The notes under the pieces are model-generated. The model did no database searches. It saw only the letters and a list, made by a program, of their open reading frames with translations, and was not told the DNA's origin. This document shows, piece by piece, positions 7,220 through 17,317 of a stretch of DNA of 64,000 nt. The DNA is taken from contig CAZGEG010000003.1 in the NCBI GenBank assembly GCA_964524835.1, forward strand, positions 62,001 through 126,000. The letters run 5' to 3'. Positions within the stretch are counted from its first letter, which is position 1. Each line of letters opens with the position of its first letter. A program made the position numbers and the translations under genes. Source of the stretch: JACRCG01 sp964524835 (GTDB lineage: Bacteria > Desulfobacterota > Desulfuromonadia > Geobacterales > Pseudopelobacteraceae).

Positions 7220-8725
7220 ATGCCTGACGACAAGGTTACCCTTATTGAAGAACTTACCGCCTCAATACCGGGCGTGGTGTACAAGATGGCGGTTCGTCCC
7301 GATGACAGCTGGCATTTTGAGTTTGTCAGCAAGGGGATCGAAGAGCTTTTCGGTATTACACAGGCGGATGCCTGCCGGGATGCCAATATGTTGCTCCACT
7401 GCATTGTTGTTAAGGATCGTTCCGCCCACCGGGAGAACCTGCGCCTGGCAGCCGGTACCCTACAGCCGCGGTCTTTTGATTATCGCATCAAGACCATGGC
7501 CGGCCAACTCAAGTGGATTCGAACCAGGGCACTGCCGAAAAAACAGCCGGACGGCAACGTTATCTGGAGCGGCATACTGACAGATATAACAGAACAAAAA
7601 AACCTCGAAACCGCGTACCGGAAGGCGCAGGAATCGGCCACACTCGCCGAAGCGATTATTTCAAGCCAGCAGCAGTTGCGGACGCTTATCGAGGCGATGC
7701 CGGATGCGGTTTTTTTCAAGGATGGCCAGGGGCTCTGGCTGATTACCAACAAAGTGGCCGTGGACCTGTTTGGCCTTCAGGACATCCCGTGGGAGCGGAA
7801 AAGCGATCGAAAATTGATGGCGTTGTGTCCCGAGCATGCAAAGGCCCTTGAAATATGCATCCGGAGTGATGAATCAGTGTGGAACTCGGGAAAAGCGCTT
7901 CATACCGAAGAGCTCGTTTTTTCACACGACCAGCCCCGGCGGATTTTACATATGACAAAAGTGCCTTTATACCATGCCGATGGCAGTCGCAAGGGGCTGG
8001 TAGCCATAGGCCGTGACATCACGGCGCAAAAACAGATGGAGGAAACGTTATGGAACAACTCTCTGCATACGGTGGCAATGATCGAAAAAGAGCGGGCCGG
8101 CATAGCTCGTGACCTGCACGATGACCTTGGCCAAACCATGACGGCGCTCTCCTTTGAAGTCAAAAAAGTGCAAAACCTCGTCTCCAGCACGAATCCTGCT
8201 GTCAAAAAACGCATTGATGTCCTTTTCGAATATATAGACTCCATGACGGCGTCAATTCACCGTATCCGTACGACGTTAAAACCTCTGCTGCTCGATGAAT
8301 TGGGTCTTGAAGCGGCCCTTGAGCATCTTGCGGAGGAACTTTCGATAAAAAGCGGACTTCGGATCGACGTTGATTGCCCATGCATCCACAACCTCACCGC
8401 AGAAGACTCAACCCATGTATTCAGAATTGTGAATGAAGCCCTCAGCAATTGTGTGAAACATTCGCAGGCCACACATGTTACTGTAACCTGTGCCAGGCTC
8501 CCCGATGAGTGTCTTCTTGAAATTTCCGATAACGGCATTGGTTTTATCTACCCTGCTCCTTCCACCGCCGAATCGTTCGGGCTTGTCGGCATGAAGGAGC
8601 GGGCCGACATACTCGGGGCGAGGCTTGATATCCGAAGTGTGGTAAACAAAGGGACTGTGGTACGTCTTTACATTCCGTGCACCATCCAAAGGAGGGACGT
8701 AAATGCGATTTCTCATAGTCGATGA
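7220..8725 (+). CDS. PAS-PAS sensor histidine kinase of the NarX/HisKA_3 type
   Basis: Cytoplasmic sensor kinase (501 aa) with PAS domains at about 10-128 and 150-270, a HisKA_3 dimerisation domain with the phospho-His in ARDLHDDLGQT (His300), and an HATPase domain with EALSNCVKHS and DNGIGF. No membrane segment is seen, so the signal is probably internal. The start is ATG 7220 with GGAG eight bases upstream; ATG 7214 is too close to that site. It overlaps the downstream NarL-type regulator by 23 bp, so the two are a cognate pair. The ligand is unknown. Confidence 0.9.
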   Translation: MPDDKVTLIEELTASIPGVVYKMAVRPDDSWHFEFVSKGIEELFGITQADACRDANMLLHCIVVKDRSAHRENLRLAAGTLQPRSFDYRIKTMAGQLKWIRTRALPKKQPDGNVIWSGILTDITEQKNLETAYRKAQESATLAEAIISSQQQLRTLIEAMPDAVFFKDGQGLWLITNKVAVDLFGLQDIPWERKSDRKLMALCPEHAKALEICIRSDESVWNSGKALHTEELVFSHDQPRRILHMTKVPLYHADGSRKGLVAIGRDITAQKQMEETLWNNSLHTVAMIEKERAGIARDLHDDLGQTMTALSFEVKKVQNLVSSTNPAVKKRIDVLFEYIDSMTASIHRIRTTLKPLLLDELGLEAALEHLAEELSIKSGLRIDVDCPCIHNLTAEDSTHVFRIVNEALSNCVKHSQATHVTVTCARLPDECLLEISDNGIGFIYPAPSTAESFGLVGMKERADILGARLDIRSVVNKGTVVRLYIPCTIQRRDVNAISHSR

Positions 8726-9341
8726 TCACCCGGTTATTCGTAAAGGTTTGATCTACGTGATCACCTGCGATCCGGAGTATGCCGACTCGCAATTTGATGA
8801 AGCAGAGACGGCGGCGGAGTCTCTCACCCTGCTGCATGCCAATCACTATGACATGGTGCTGCTGGACATCTCGCTTCCCGACAGGAGTGGTTTGGAGGTG
8901 CTGAAATACGTACACCAGGAATACCCTGCCATCCCCGTGCTGGTAATGAGCATACATGCGGAGAGTCTGTACGCAATCCGGACTTTAAAGATAGGGGCTG
9001 CCGGATATCTCACAAAAACGTCAGCAGTGCATAACCTGACAACGGCCATAGAGAACATACGCAGGACCGGGAGATACATAAGCCCGAGCGTTTCGCTGTT
9101 GCTGGCACATGAAGTGGGCAGTAGCCGCCACCCCCATGCAAATTCCCACGAACTCCTGTCAAACCGGGAAATGGAGGTAGCCCGCCTGATCGCCTCCGGC
9201 GTATCGACCAGAGAAATTGCTGATCAACTGCATTTAAGCGTCAAAACCATCCATACCCATCGCTCACGCCTCCTTGCCAAGCTCGGTTTGAAAAACAGCG
9301 TTGAGCTGACAACCTATTGTATTCATAACCATTTGATTTAA
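8703..9341 (+). CDS. NarL/FixJ-family response regulator
   Basis: Two-domain transcription regulator (212 aa). REC domain residues 1-120 with phospho-acceptor Asp55 (MVLLDISLPD) and Lys in GYLTKTS; a LuxR-type helix-turn-helix at about 145-205 (LSNREMEVARLIASG, IADQLHLSVKTIHTH). AAAGGAGGG precedes the start inside the end of the kinase gene. It is the partner of the upstream HisKA_3 kinase. The target promoters are not evident; the ~270 bp that follow (9342-9613) show no clear gene or terminator. Confidence 0.93.
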   Translation: MRFLIVDDHPVIRKGLIYVITCDPEYADSQFDEAETAAESLTLLHANHYDMVLLDISLPDRSGLEVLKYVHQEYPAIPVLVMSIHAESLYAIRTLKIGAAGYLTKTSAVHNLTTAIENIRRTGRYISPSVSLLLAHEVGSSRHPHANSHELLSNREMEVARLIASGVSTREIADQLHLSVKTIHTHRSRLLAKLGLKNSVELTTYCIHNHLI

Positions 9342-9613
9342 ACGTTTTTGTTTCACTAAACGTAAGACTTTATCCTACCCTCCACCCTCCCGAATATCCC
9401 ACCATAAAATCAGATGCAGTCCGACATTAATGAATTTCTTACCATGGTATATTGGAACAGTCTGCCGCGTAGATACTCTGGGAGAATTGTTCAAATTCGG
9501 CTGTTTACCATCAAACCATCCGTGAACCTGCACGCACTGTTGTCTCACGCCAGGGGGGGCCATGCCCCTAATTGACTCACCTCAGCACCTTCAGCTATCC
9601 AATATGGAGACCC

Positions 9614-11050
9614 ATGACAAAAATACCGGCTGAATTCGAGCATCATCTGCACAAACGTGCAAAAGAAGTACTCAGGGCAAACGAAGCCTGGGCTGAGCCG
9701 GTCGAACGGGCCGCAACCCCGGAAAAGCACTTAATACAGGAAACACAGCAACTCCTCCATGGATTGCAGGTCCACCAGAGTTGCCTTAAAAACATCAATC
9801 TGGACGCCAACGAAAGTAAGGACGGTTATATTTTTTGCTCAATCGTTGACGGCACGGTTGCCAAGCGGTTGGAAACGGAAATCCAGGATGCCAGGGAATA
9901 TGCCGAGAACATTGTTGAAACCGTACGCGAACCGCTTTTGGTACTGAATTCCGAGCTGAAGATCCTCACCGCCAACCACAGCTTCTTCGCCACCTTCAAG
10001 GCAACACCGAAAGAGACAATCGGAGAATTCATCTACGATCTCGGCAGCCGTCAATGGGACATTCCCCGGCTGCGGGTCCTTTTTGAGGATATCCTCCCCC
10101 TTGATACCGTGCTCAATGGCTATGAAGTCGAGCATGACTTCCCCGGCATCGGCCGGAAGACTTTTCTTCTCAACGCCCGGCAGATTTTCCGGAAGAAAAT
10201 CGGCTCACGCATCATCCTCCTGGCCATGGAGGACATTACCGACCGCAAGCATGCCGAAGATGCGCTCGCCGAAAAACAGCAGGAGCTTGAAGATCTCAAC
10301 CGGACACTTGAGGTGCGCATTGCCGGGGCTGTGGACGAATTGCGCCAAAAAGACCAGATGCTGATCCTTCAGGACCGCCTGGCCTTCATGGGCGAGATGA
10401 TCAACAATATCGCCCACCAGTGGCGACAGCCGCTGAACATACTTGCCCTTAATCTGCAGTTATTGCCGATCTCCTACGGCTCACCGGAATTCGACAGGGA
10501 GTTTCTTGAGGCCCGCGTGGACAAATCCATGCAGGTGGTTAACCACATGTCTCAGACCATCGAGGATTTTATGGATTTTTTCAAGCCGGGCCGGGAGAAG
10601 GAGACATTCTGCGTTGACCGCGTGGTCAGAAAGACGCTCTTCCTCATCGAAGAGCACTTCAAAGCCCACAAAATCAGCATTGCGTTCCACACAGAAGGTG
10701 AACCAACGATTAAAGGGTATCCCAACGAATTCGCACAGGTTCTCCTGAACATCCTGTCGAATTCGCGGGACGCGCTGACCGAGCACAACGTAGCCGATGC
10801 ACTGATTTCGATCCGCTCCTTTTCGGAAGGGGGCGCAACGGTCGTAACCATCGCAGATAACGCAGGCGGCATCGCCGACGAGGCTGTTGACGGGCTCTTC
10901 AATTCCTACTTTACCACCAAGAAAACGGGTAAGGGAACGGGGATAGGCCTTTTCATGTCGAAGACCATCATCGAGAAAAACCTGGGTGGGAGCCTGACCG
11001 TGCGCAATATCGGAAGTGGCGCGGAGTTCAGGATCACGGCAATGGCGTAG
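9614..11050 (+). CDS. PAS sensor histidine kinase
   Basis: A soluble kinase (478 aa from ATG 9614, with GGAG upstream). A helical N-terminal segment containing EPVERAAT (29-36) is followed by a degenerate first sensor region, a PAS domain at about 95-215, a coiled coil, a HisKA-like segment with the phospho-His in NNIAHQWRQPLNIL (His268), and an HATPase domain (FNSYFTTKKTGKGTGIGL). The NIAHQWRQPL box is typical of a large Geobacter/Desulfovibrio kinase subgroup. There is no receiver domain. The N-terminus is paralogous to that of the next gene, suggesting duplication and loss of most of the first PAS domain. Confidence 0.88.
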   Translation: MTKIPAEFEHHLHKRAKEVLRANEAWAEPVERAATPEKHLIQETQQLLHGLQVHQSCLKNINLDANESKDGYIFCSIVDGTVAKRLETEIQDAREYAENIVETVREPLLVLNSELKILTANHSFFATFKATPKETIGEFIYDLGSRQWDIPRLRVLFEDILPLDTVLNGYEVEHDFPGIGRKTFLLNARQIFRKKIGSRIILLAMEDITDRKHAEDALAEKQQELEDLNRTLEVRIAGAVDELRQKDQMLILQDRLAFMGEMINNIAHQWRQPLNILALNLQLLPISYGSPEFDREFLEARVDKSMQVVNHMSQTIEDFMDFFKPGREKETFCVDRVVRKTLFLIEEHFKAHKISIAFHTEGEPTIKGYPNEFAQVLLNILSNSRDALTEHNVADALISIRSFSEGGATVVTIADNAGGIADEAVDGLFNSYFTTKKTGKGTGIGLFMSKTIIEKNLGGSLTVRNIGSGAEFRITAMA

Positions 11051-11099
11051 CGATGATTGATCCATATCAGCACCTGCCGCCATCATATGAGGGGGCAAC

Positions 11100-14000
11100 A
11101 TGACAAAATCACCAACAGAATTCAGACAGAATATGCACGAGCGGGCAACAGAAGAATTCAGATCACATGAAACCACCCCCGAACCGGTCGAACGGGCCGC
11201 AACCGCGGAAACGTACTCTCCTGAAGAAACGAACCGACTCCTCCACGAACTGCGGCTGCACCATGTCGAGCTTGAAAAAGAGAACGAGACGCTGCGCCGC
11301 TCGCAGAATGAACTTGTAGCTTCGAGGGCGCGTTACATTGCACTGTATGATCTGGCGCCGGTCAGCTGCCTGACCCTCAGCAGCAGGGGGCTTATCAAGG
11401 AGGCGAACCGTGCCGCCGCTGCAATGCTTGGTGTGGACCATAATGATCTGATCGAGAATGAGATGTCTACATTTGTCTTCCATGAAGACCGGCATGTCTA
11501 TTACCAGCACCGCAAAAAGGTCCTTGAAGTCAATGCAATGAAGGTCTGGGAGATGCGCATGCTGCAGGCAGACGGTTCACCATTCTGGGCCCGTCTGCAA
11601 GGTGCCCTGACACACAACGGCGAATATTGGATCGCAATGGTCGATATCACCGAACGCAAGCAGGCCGAAGAGAAATTACGCCAGTGGATGTGGCGGATAA
11701 TACCGACATTCCCGGAAGCGAAAGTCAAAGAGCGCACGGACGAACTGCTGCTTGAGCGGGACAACCTCAAGGGGATTCTGGACGCCATGAATAACGGCGT
11801 GTACATCGTGAACCGGCAGTTGAAAATCGAGTACGCCAACCCCGCACTGCTGCGGGAGTTCGGACCGGTAGAGGGGCGCAAGTGTCACGTGTACCTGCAT
11901 GGAAGGCAGGACATCTGCCCCGGTTGCAGGAACAAGGAGGTGTTTTCCGGCCGGACGATCCACCGCGAATGGACGTCGATGAAATCCGGAAAAACCTACA
12001 GCACCTTCGACAGTCCTTACAAAAACGTCCAGGGCGAAATCTGTAAACTGGCGATTCTTCACGACGTAACAGCAATGAAATCAGCGGAACTCACCATCAA
12101 TAATCTTAACCAGGAGCTTGAACAACGGGTAATCGACCGAACCAGATCCCTGGAAGAAGCAAACGCAGCACTGGTTGCCGGCAATAGCGAGCTTGAACTG
12201 AGACGTCAGGAAGCGGAAACCACCCAGAAAAAGTTGCAGCAGCTCTCAAGCGCGGTCGAGAACAGCCCCGCAACCATTGTCATTACCGATTATCTCGGGC
12301 GGATCGAATACGTCAATCCGAAATTCACCGAGCTCACCGGCTACTTGCCGGAAGAAGCCATTGGCCAGAATCCGAAAATACTCAGCGCAGGCGGACAGCC
12401 GCAAGAGCTGTACCGGGAGCTGTGGAGCACAATCAGCGCCGGGCGGGAATGGCGCGGTGGTTTCTGCAACCGGAAAAAAAGTGGCGAGATCTACTGGGAA
12501 CGGGCCTCAATTTCGCCCATCAGGGACAAGCAGGGGAATATCACCCATTTTGTGGCCATCAAGGAAGATGTCACGGAGCAAAAACGGATCGCCGATGAGC
12601 TTCTGGCCGCGCAGTACGCGGCTGATGCAGCCAACCGCTCCAAATCCGAATTTCTGGCGAACATGAGCCATGAGATCCGTACGCCGCTCAACGCCATCAT
12701 CGGCTTTTCCTCCCTGGCGCTGAAGAGCAGCCTGTCGCCCCGTCAGCAAGAATATGTCCGGAAGATTCAGACAGCTGGGAAATTGCTGCTCACCACCGTA
12801 GGTGACATCCTCAATTTTTCCAAGATAGAGGCCGGACAGCTGGAGATGGAGCAGATTCCGTTCAGGCTGGATACCGTGCTTGCCACGACACTGAGCATGG
12901 TGCAGCAAAAGGCTCTGGAAAAAGGTTTAAAGCTGTCGATTGAGACCTCTCAGGCCGTTGTTTCCTGCCTGATCGGCGATCCTCACCGGCTTGGCCAGGT
13001 TATCATCAACCTGCTTTCCAATGCCGTCAAATTCACGGAACAGGGAGAGGTTGTGCTCGTGACAGAGCTGCTGGCACGGAACAGCGATCGGGTGCAGCTC
13101 CAATTTGCCGTTCGCGACACCGGTGTCGGTATTTCGTCCGGGCAGATCAGCAAGCTCTTCCAACCGTTTACCCAGGCAGACGGCTCCACGACCCGCCGTT
13201 TTGGCGGCACCGGATTGGGGCTTTCCATTTCGAAGCAGCTGGTGGAGCTGATGGGAGGTGAGATCTGGTGCGAGAGCAATCCGGTACAGGGGAGCTGCTT
13301 CTGCTTCACAGCCTGGTTCGGCATCGACCAGGCAAGCAACATGGACCAATACTCCTCTGCCGGCAGTTTGGACGTGGGAAATGAAGAGGCTCCCTTCGAT
13401 TTTTCCGATTCCCGCGTCCTGATGGTGGAGGACAACGAGACCCTCCAGCTACTGGGGTTCGAGATACTCAAGGAGACCGGCGCCGTGGTGCATCTGGCCA
13501 CCAACGGCATGGAAGCCGTGACGATGATTACCGGTGGCACACCGTATGACCTGGTGCTTATGGATATTCAAATGCCGGTCATGGACGGCTATGACGCCGT
13601 CGGAATTATCAGGTCGGACAGCCGCTTTGCCGCACTCCCCATCATCGCCATGACTGGCCATGTCATGCTGGAGGAGCAGCAGAAGATCATGCGGGTCGGC
13701 ATGGATGCCATCATCACCAAGCCGTTTGGCGCCCAGACCATGCTGCGGACCATGCAGAGATTCCTTCGTGAGCAGGAATCGGACCTGGATCTCGGGGGAC
13801 TGATGGAAGACACCGGCGGTGATGGGCCCGCGCTCCCGGACGCCGCTCCACAGACCGGCGACGGCACCCTGTCAGGGTTGGTGAATGTGGCCGCCGTCAC
13901 GCCGGTTCTGAACAGGCTGTTGGGCTATATCAATGGCAGGGACGGCAGGGCGGAACGATATCTGGACGATTATCACAATGAGCTGGCAGGGCTGTCGGAT

Positions 14001-14132
14001 AAAGACGTTGGACAGATCAGGATTCATCTGAATAATTTCAATTTCACCGCTGCCGGCGATGCACTTCTGGCGCTTACGAGCAGAAACGGCATCATGCTTT
14101 CATCCGGCGACACAGGAGATCATCATTCATGA
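11100..14132 (+). CDS. Hybrid sensor histidine kinase, three PAS domains plus receiver
   Basis: A 1010-aa hybrid kinase. Order: N-terminal helix with EPVERAAT, PAS at ~80-195, PAS at ~220-330 carrying CHVY...CPGC cysteines, PAS at ~385-500, HisKA with His524 (NMSHEIRTPLN), HATPase ~630-745 (GTGLGLSISKQL), and a receiver with Asp822 (LVLMDIQMPVMDG). The last ~130 residues are linker and helical sequence without a clear HPt histidine; a separate HPt protein is encoded two genes downstream. The stop overlaps the start of the HD-GYP gene (ATGA), which indicates one operon. No transmembrane segments are evident. Confidence 0.9.
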   Translation: MTKSPTEFRQNMHERATEEFRSHETTPEPVERAATAETYSPEETNRLLHELRLHHVELEKENETLRRSQNELVASRARYIALYDLAPVSCLTLSSRGLIKEANRAAAAMLGVDHNDLIENEMSTFVFHEDRHVYYQHRKKVLEVNAMKVWEMRMLQADGSPFWARLQGALTHNGEYWIAMVDITERKQAEEKLRQWMWRIIPTFPEAKVKERTDELLLERDNLKGILDAMNNGVYIVNRQLKIEYANPALLREFGPVEGRKCHVYLHGRQDICPGCRNKEVFSGRTIHREWTSMKSGKTYSTFDSPYKNVQGEICKLAILHDVTAMKSAELTINNLNQELEQRVIDRTRSLEEANAALVAGNSELELRRQEAETTQKKLQQLSSAVENSPATIVITDYLGRIEYVNPKFTELTGYLPEEAIGQNPKILSAGGQPQELYRELWSTISAGREWRGGFCNRKKSGEIYWERASISPIRDKQGNITHFVAIKEDVTEQKRIADELLAAQYAADAANRSKSEFLANMSHEIRTPLNAIIGFSSLALKSSLSPRQQEYVRKIQTAGKLLLTTVGDILNFSKIEAGQLEMEQIPFRLDTVLATTLSMVQQKALEKGLKLSIETSQAVVSCLIGDPHRLGQVIINLLSNAVKFTEQGEVVLVTELLARNSDRVQLQFAVRDTGVGISSGQISKLFQPFTQADGSTTRRFGGTGLGLSISKQLVELMGGEIWCESNPVQGSCFCFTAWFGIDQASNMDQYSSAGSLDVGNEEAPFDFSDSRVLMVEDNETLQLLGFEILKETGAVVHLATNGMEAVTMITGGTPYDLVLMDIQMPVMDGYDAVGIIRSDSRFAALPIIAMTGHVMLEEQQKIMRVGMDAIITKPFGAQTMLRTMQRFLREQESDLDLGGLMEDTGGDGPALPDAAPQTGDGTLSGLVNVAAVTPVLNRLLGYINGRDGRAERYLDDYHNELAGLSDKDVGQIRIHLNNFNFTAAGDALLALTSRNGIMLSSGDTGDHHS

Positions 14133-15160
14133 AAACGGCATCTGCTCCGGCACACGTGCTGATAGTCGACGACACGCCGCAAAATATCAGCCTGCTCAAC
14201 GCCGCTCTGATGGATGAATACATCATCAAAGCTGCAACCAGCGGAAGGCAGGCCATCGATATCTGCCTCTCCATGCCGATCGACATCGTTCTGCTTGACG
14301 TGATGATGCCGGAAATGGACGGATTTGAAACCTGCCGCCGGCTCAAGGAGCACCCCCTGACCCGTGCCATCCCGATAATCTTCGTTACGGCACGGATCGA
14401 GATTAAAGACGAGTCCATGGGGTTTACCTGCGGCGGCGTCGATTACATCACCAAGCCGGTTCAAGCGGCTATCGTGAGGGCCAGGGTCCGTACGCACCTC
14501 GCCCTGTATGACCAGAACCGGGCCCTTGAGCGACTGGTGCAGAAACGCACCGCCGAACTGCACGAGAGTCGTCTTGAAATCCTGCTCCGGCTCGGCAGTG
14601 CGGGAGAATACCGGGATAACGAAACGGGGCAGCATGTCGCCAGGGTCTGCCACTATTCCCGTTTAATCGCCAACTCAATCGGTATCCCGGAACAAGAGGC
14701 GGAACTGCTCTACAATGCGGCCGCCCTCCATGACACCGGAAAGATCGGCATACCGGACAGCATTCTTTTCAAGCCGGGCAAGCTGGACGACGACGAGTGG
14801 AAGATCATCCGCTCGCACTGCGAAATCGGCCGCAAGATCATCGGCGATCATCAGAACACTCTGCTGAAGTCCGCGGCAACCGTCGCCCTGACTCATCACG
14901 AGCGGTGGGACGGCAGCGGCTATCCGCACGGCCTCAAGGGGGACAATATCCCGCTGTTCGGCAGGATAGTGGGGGTTGCCGATGTGTTTGACGCCCTGAC
15001 CAGTGAACGCCCCTACAAACATGCCTGGCCCGTGGCCGAGGCGGTAGAGGAAATAGTACGGGGCCGCGAACGGCACTTTGATCCGCAACTGGTCGATGCA
15101 TTTATGCGAAAAATTCCTGAACTAACTTCAATACAGCTACAATTTGTCGATAAGGTTTGA
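14129..15160 (+). CDS. RpfG-type response regulator with HD-GYP phosphodiesterase domain
   Basis: A 343-aa protein: REC domain with Asp57 (IVLLDVMMPEMDG) and an HD-GYP domain at about 150-335. Metal and catalytic motifs are intact: HDTGKIGIPD (His201-Asp202), HHERWDGSGYP (GYP at 264-266) and DVFDALTSERPYK. HD-GYP proteins of this kind hydrolyse cyclic di-GMP. It overlaps the hybrid kinase gene by four bases and is probably phosphorylated through it, directly or via the HPt protein that follows. It may counteract the two GGDEF proteins encoded in this window. Confidence 0.94.
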   Translation: MKTASAPAHVLIVDDTPQNISLLNAALMDEYIIKAATSGRQAIDICLSMPIDIVLLDVMMPEMDGFETCRRLKEHPLTRAIPIIFVTARIEIKDESMGFTCGGVDYITKPVQAAIVRARVRTHLALYDQNRALERLVQKRTAELHESRLEILLRLGSAGEYRDNETGQHVARVCHYSRLIANSIGIPEQEAELLYNAAALHDTGKIGIPDSILFKPGKLDDDEWKIIRSHCEIGRKIIGDHQNTLLKSAATVALTHHERWDGSGYPHGLKGDNIPLFGRIVGVADVFDALTSERPYKHAWPVAEAVEEIVRGRERHFDPQLVDAFMRKIPELTSIQLQFVDKV

Positions 15161-15311
15161 AGCAATCGATGTTGACGGCAAGAACAGGGGACGCCTGCAG
15201 GGTTTCACGTTCCGGTTTACCGCTGCATCGGAAAATATCCATAAAGAGGGGGGCTTTAAACGTGCAGACGGGAAACACCTCAGCATCGATTCACCGGCCG
15301 GGTGGTTGGTC

Positions 15312-15671
15312 ATGACTTCCGGGAGCGGTCTCCACATCTTTGACGAAGCAGGTTTGCTCGGGCGTCTCAATGGCAATGACACCTTGGCCAGGAATATTGC
15401 CCGGATGTTCCTGGACAAAGCTCCCGATTATATCTCGGTAATCGAGAAAAATCTGGCCGAGCGCAACCTTTCCGCTGTTCGGAACCAGGCACATAGCCTG
15501 AAAGGGGCAGCGGTCACGCTGGGAGCGGACCGGCTCGCCGCTCTGGCGGGTGAACTTGAAAAACCGGAGGTACTTAACGGGCCTGACCGGGCCGATCAGG
15601 CCATGCGGCAACTTGCCGCAGAGTTTGAATTTCTGGTGTCGGCATTGACAGAGCGTGGCTGGATGGCGTAA
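15312..15671 (+). CDS. Histidine phosphotransfer (HPt) protein
   Basis: A single-domain HPt protein (119 aa from ATG 15312) with the phospho-His motif NQAHSLKGAAVTLGA (His61) in a four-helix region. The open frame extends upstream to a TTG at 15144, overlapping the HD-GYP gene, but the extra 56 residues resemble no domain and lack a ribosome site, so the start is uncertain. It lies between a hybrid kinase/HD-GYP pair and an NtrC-type regulator, and most likely relays phosphate between them. Confidence 0.82.
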   Translation: MTSGSGLHIFDEAGLLGRLNGNDTLARNIARMFLDKAPDYISVIEKNLAERNLSAVRNQAHSLKGAAVTLGADRLAALAGELEKPEVLNGPDRADQAMRQLAAEFEFLVSALTERGWMA

Positions 15672-15756
15672 TAATGTCTTCCCCGGATCCTTTGGCCGGT
15701 TTTGCTGCCGCCGGTTGAGGGGAACGCATTTATCTAAAAGAGAGGCGGCTTCGTCC

Positions 15757-17136
15757 ATGTCGAAAGAGCGGAATATTTCAGCCCCTAAAACCCGCATCCT
15801 GATTGTCGATGACGAGGAAATTTGTCTCTTTGTCCTGGAAAGTCATCTGCTTGGCCGGGGCTACGAGGTCATCCGCGCCGCCAATGGCCATGAGGCCCTT
15901 TCCCTGCTGGAAAAAATGGCCGTGAACCTGATGATCACCGATCTTCTCATGCCGGGAATGGATGGCATCCAGCTGATTCACTCGGTCAGGGAACGCCGCC
16001 CCACGCTCCCCATCATCGTCCTCACGGCCCAGGGGAGCATCGAGAGCGCCGTGGGCGCAATCAAAGAGGGCGCACTCGACTACCTGGAAAAACCGTTTGA
16101 TCACCAAACATTCGATGTAGTGTTGCAGCGCGCCCTGGAGTTCGGGCGCCTCTCCGGCGAAAACGAGCTGCTGCGGGAACATTTCCGGGAGCGTTTCAGC
16201 TTTCAGAACATCGTCACGCAGTCACCGGCCATGGGGCAGGTTCTGGAGCTGGCAGCGCGTGTTGCCGCTTCCCCCAAAACCACCATCAACCTGACCGGTG
16301 AAAGCGGTTCCGGCAAAGAGGTGCTGGCCCGGGCGGTCCATTTCGCATCCGGCGGCCTCCCCGGCAGTTTTGTGGCGGTCAACTGCGCCGCCATCCCCGA
16401 GTCGCTTCTGGAAAGCGAACTGTTCGGCCATGTGCGCGGGGCCTTTACCGGCGCCGAGCGGGATCGGGAGGGAAAGTTCACCCTGGCCCGCGGCGGGACG
16501 CTGCTGCTGGACGAGATCGGCGACATGCCGTTGTCGCTCCAGGCCAAGCTGTTGCGGGTGCTGGAGGAAAGGACCTACGAGAAAGTGGGTGCCAATACGC
16601 CCTTGCCGGCCGATTTCCGGGTAATCGCCGCCACCCATAGCAACCTGGCCGAGCTGGTCGGGAAAGGCACATTTCGCGAGGACCTGTTCCACCGCATCAA
16701 TGTCGTCCCCATTACCATCCCTCCGTTGCGGGAACGAAGAGAAGATATCCCGTTCCTGGTGGACTTCTTTCTTGACAAATTCCGCCAGCATCAGGGCAAG
16801 TCGCTGCCGGGTGCTTCAAAAAAGGCCATGGAGCTGCTCACTTCCTACTCCTGGCCGGGCAATGTCCGCGAACTGCGTAATGTGCTCGAATATGCCGCCA
16901 TCATGGTCTCGGATGAACTGATCAGGCCCGAGCACCTCCGCCTTTCAAGCTCCCGGCCGTTACCCGGCACACCGGACACACACAGCGTAGACTATCATAT
17001 CAGCCTTTCTCCCGAGGAACTTTCCCTGGACAGCCTGACCGCTAAAGTTCTGGAAATCACCCTCCAGCGCTGCGGAGGTAACAAGTCCCAGGCCGCTGCG
17101 ATGCTCAAGGTTGACCGCAAAAGGTTCTACCGCTAG
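15757..17136 (+). CDS. NtrC-family sigma54-dependent response regulator
   Basis: Enhancer-binding protein (459 aa): REC with Asp62 (LMITDLLMPGMDG), AAA+ domain with Walker A GESGSGKE (181-188), the sigma54-contact loop GAFTGA (228-233) and Walker B LLLDEIGDMP, then a Fis-type helix-turn-helix. The protein stops at VDRKRFYR, about eight residues before the usual KLKEYGI-like end of the recognition helix; neither other frame restores it. The start is ATG 15757; upstream in-frame codons are not protein-like. It closes the two-component operon, and a possible sigma54 promoter lies ~100 bp downstream. Confidence 0.92.
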   Translation: MSKERNISAPKTRILIVDDEEICLFVLESHLLGRGYEVIRAANGHEALSLLEKMAVNLMITDLLMPGMDGIQLIHSVRERRPTLPIIVLTAQGSIESAVGAIKEGALDYLEKPFDHQTFDVVLQRALEFGRLSGENELLREHFRERFSFQNIVTQSPAMGQVLELAARVAASPKTTINLTGESGSGKEVLARAVHFASGGLPGSFVAVNCAAIPESLLESELFGHVRGAFTGAERDREGKFTLARGGTLLLDEIGDMPLSLQAKLLRVLEERTYEKVGANTPLPADFRVIAATHSNLAELVGKGTFREDLFHRINVVPITIPPLRERREDIPFLVDFFLDKFRQHQGKSLPGASKKAMELLTSYSWPGNVRELRNVLEYAAIMVSDELIRPEHLRLSSSRPLPGTPDTHSVDYHISLSPEELSLDSLTAKVLEITLQRCGGNKSQAAAMLKVDRKRFYR

Positions 17137-17232
17137 CAGACGCTGCCCCCAACCGCCACACAATGTTCCTTATCGGGACACCCCACTCCGACACAAACCA
17201 TCAACTTGCTTAATTTACAGCTAGTTATCAGT

Positions 17233-17248
17233 TGGCACCATTCCTGTA
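17233..17248 (+). promoter_or_regulatory. Possible sigma54 promoter before the small gene at 17318
   Basis: TTGGCACCATTCCTGTA has a perfect -24 TGGCAC (17233-17238) at the right distance from CTGTA, but the -12 reads GT where GC is expected. It lies 70 bp upstream of the 68-aa gene and just after a sigma54-activator gene, which is the main reason to report it. Confidence 0.4.
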
Positions 17249-17317
17249 CCTGTATTTCCCAACAGTGTCATTAAACATCACAATGACCCATTCAAGAACA
17301 CAGGCAAGGGATCCATC

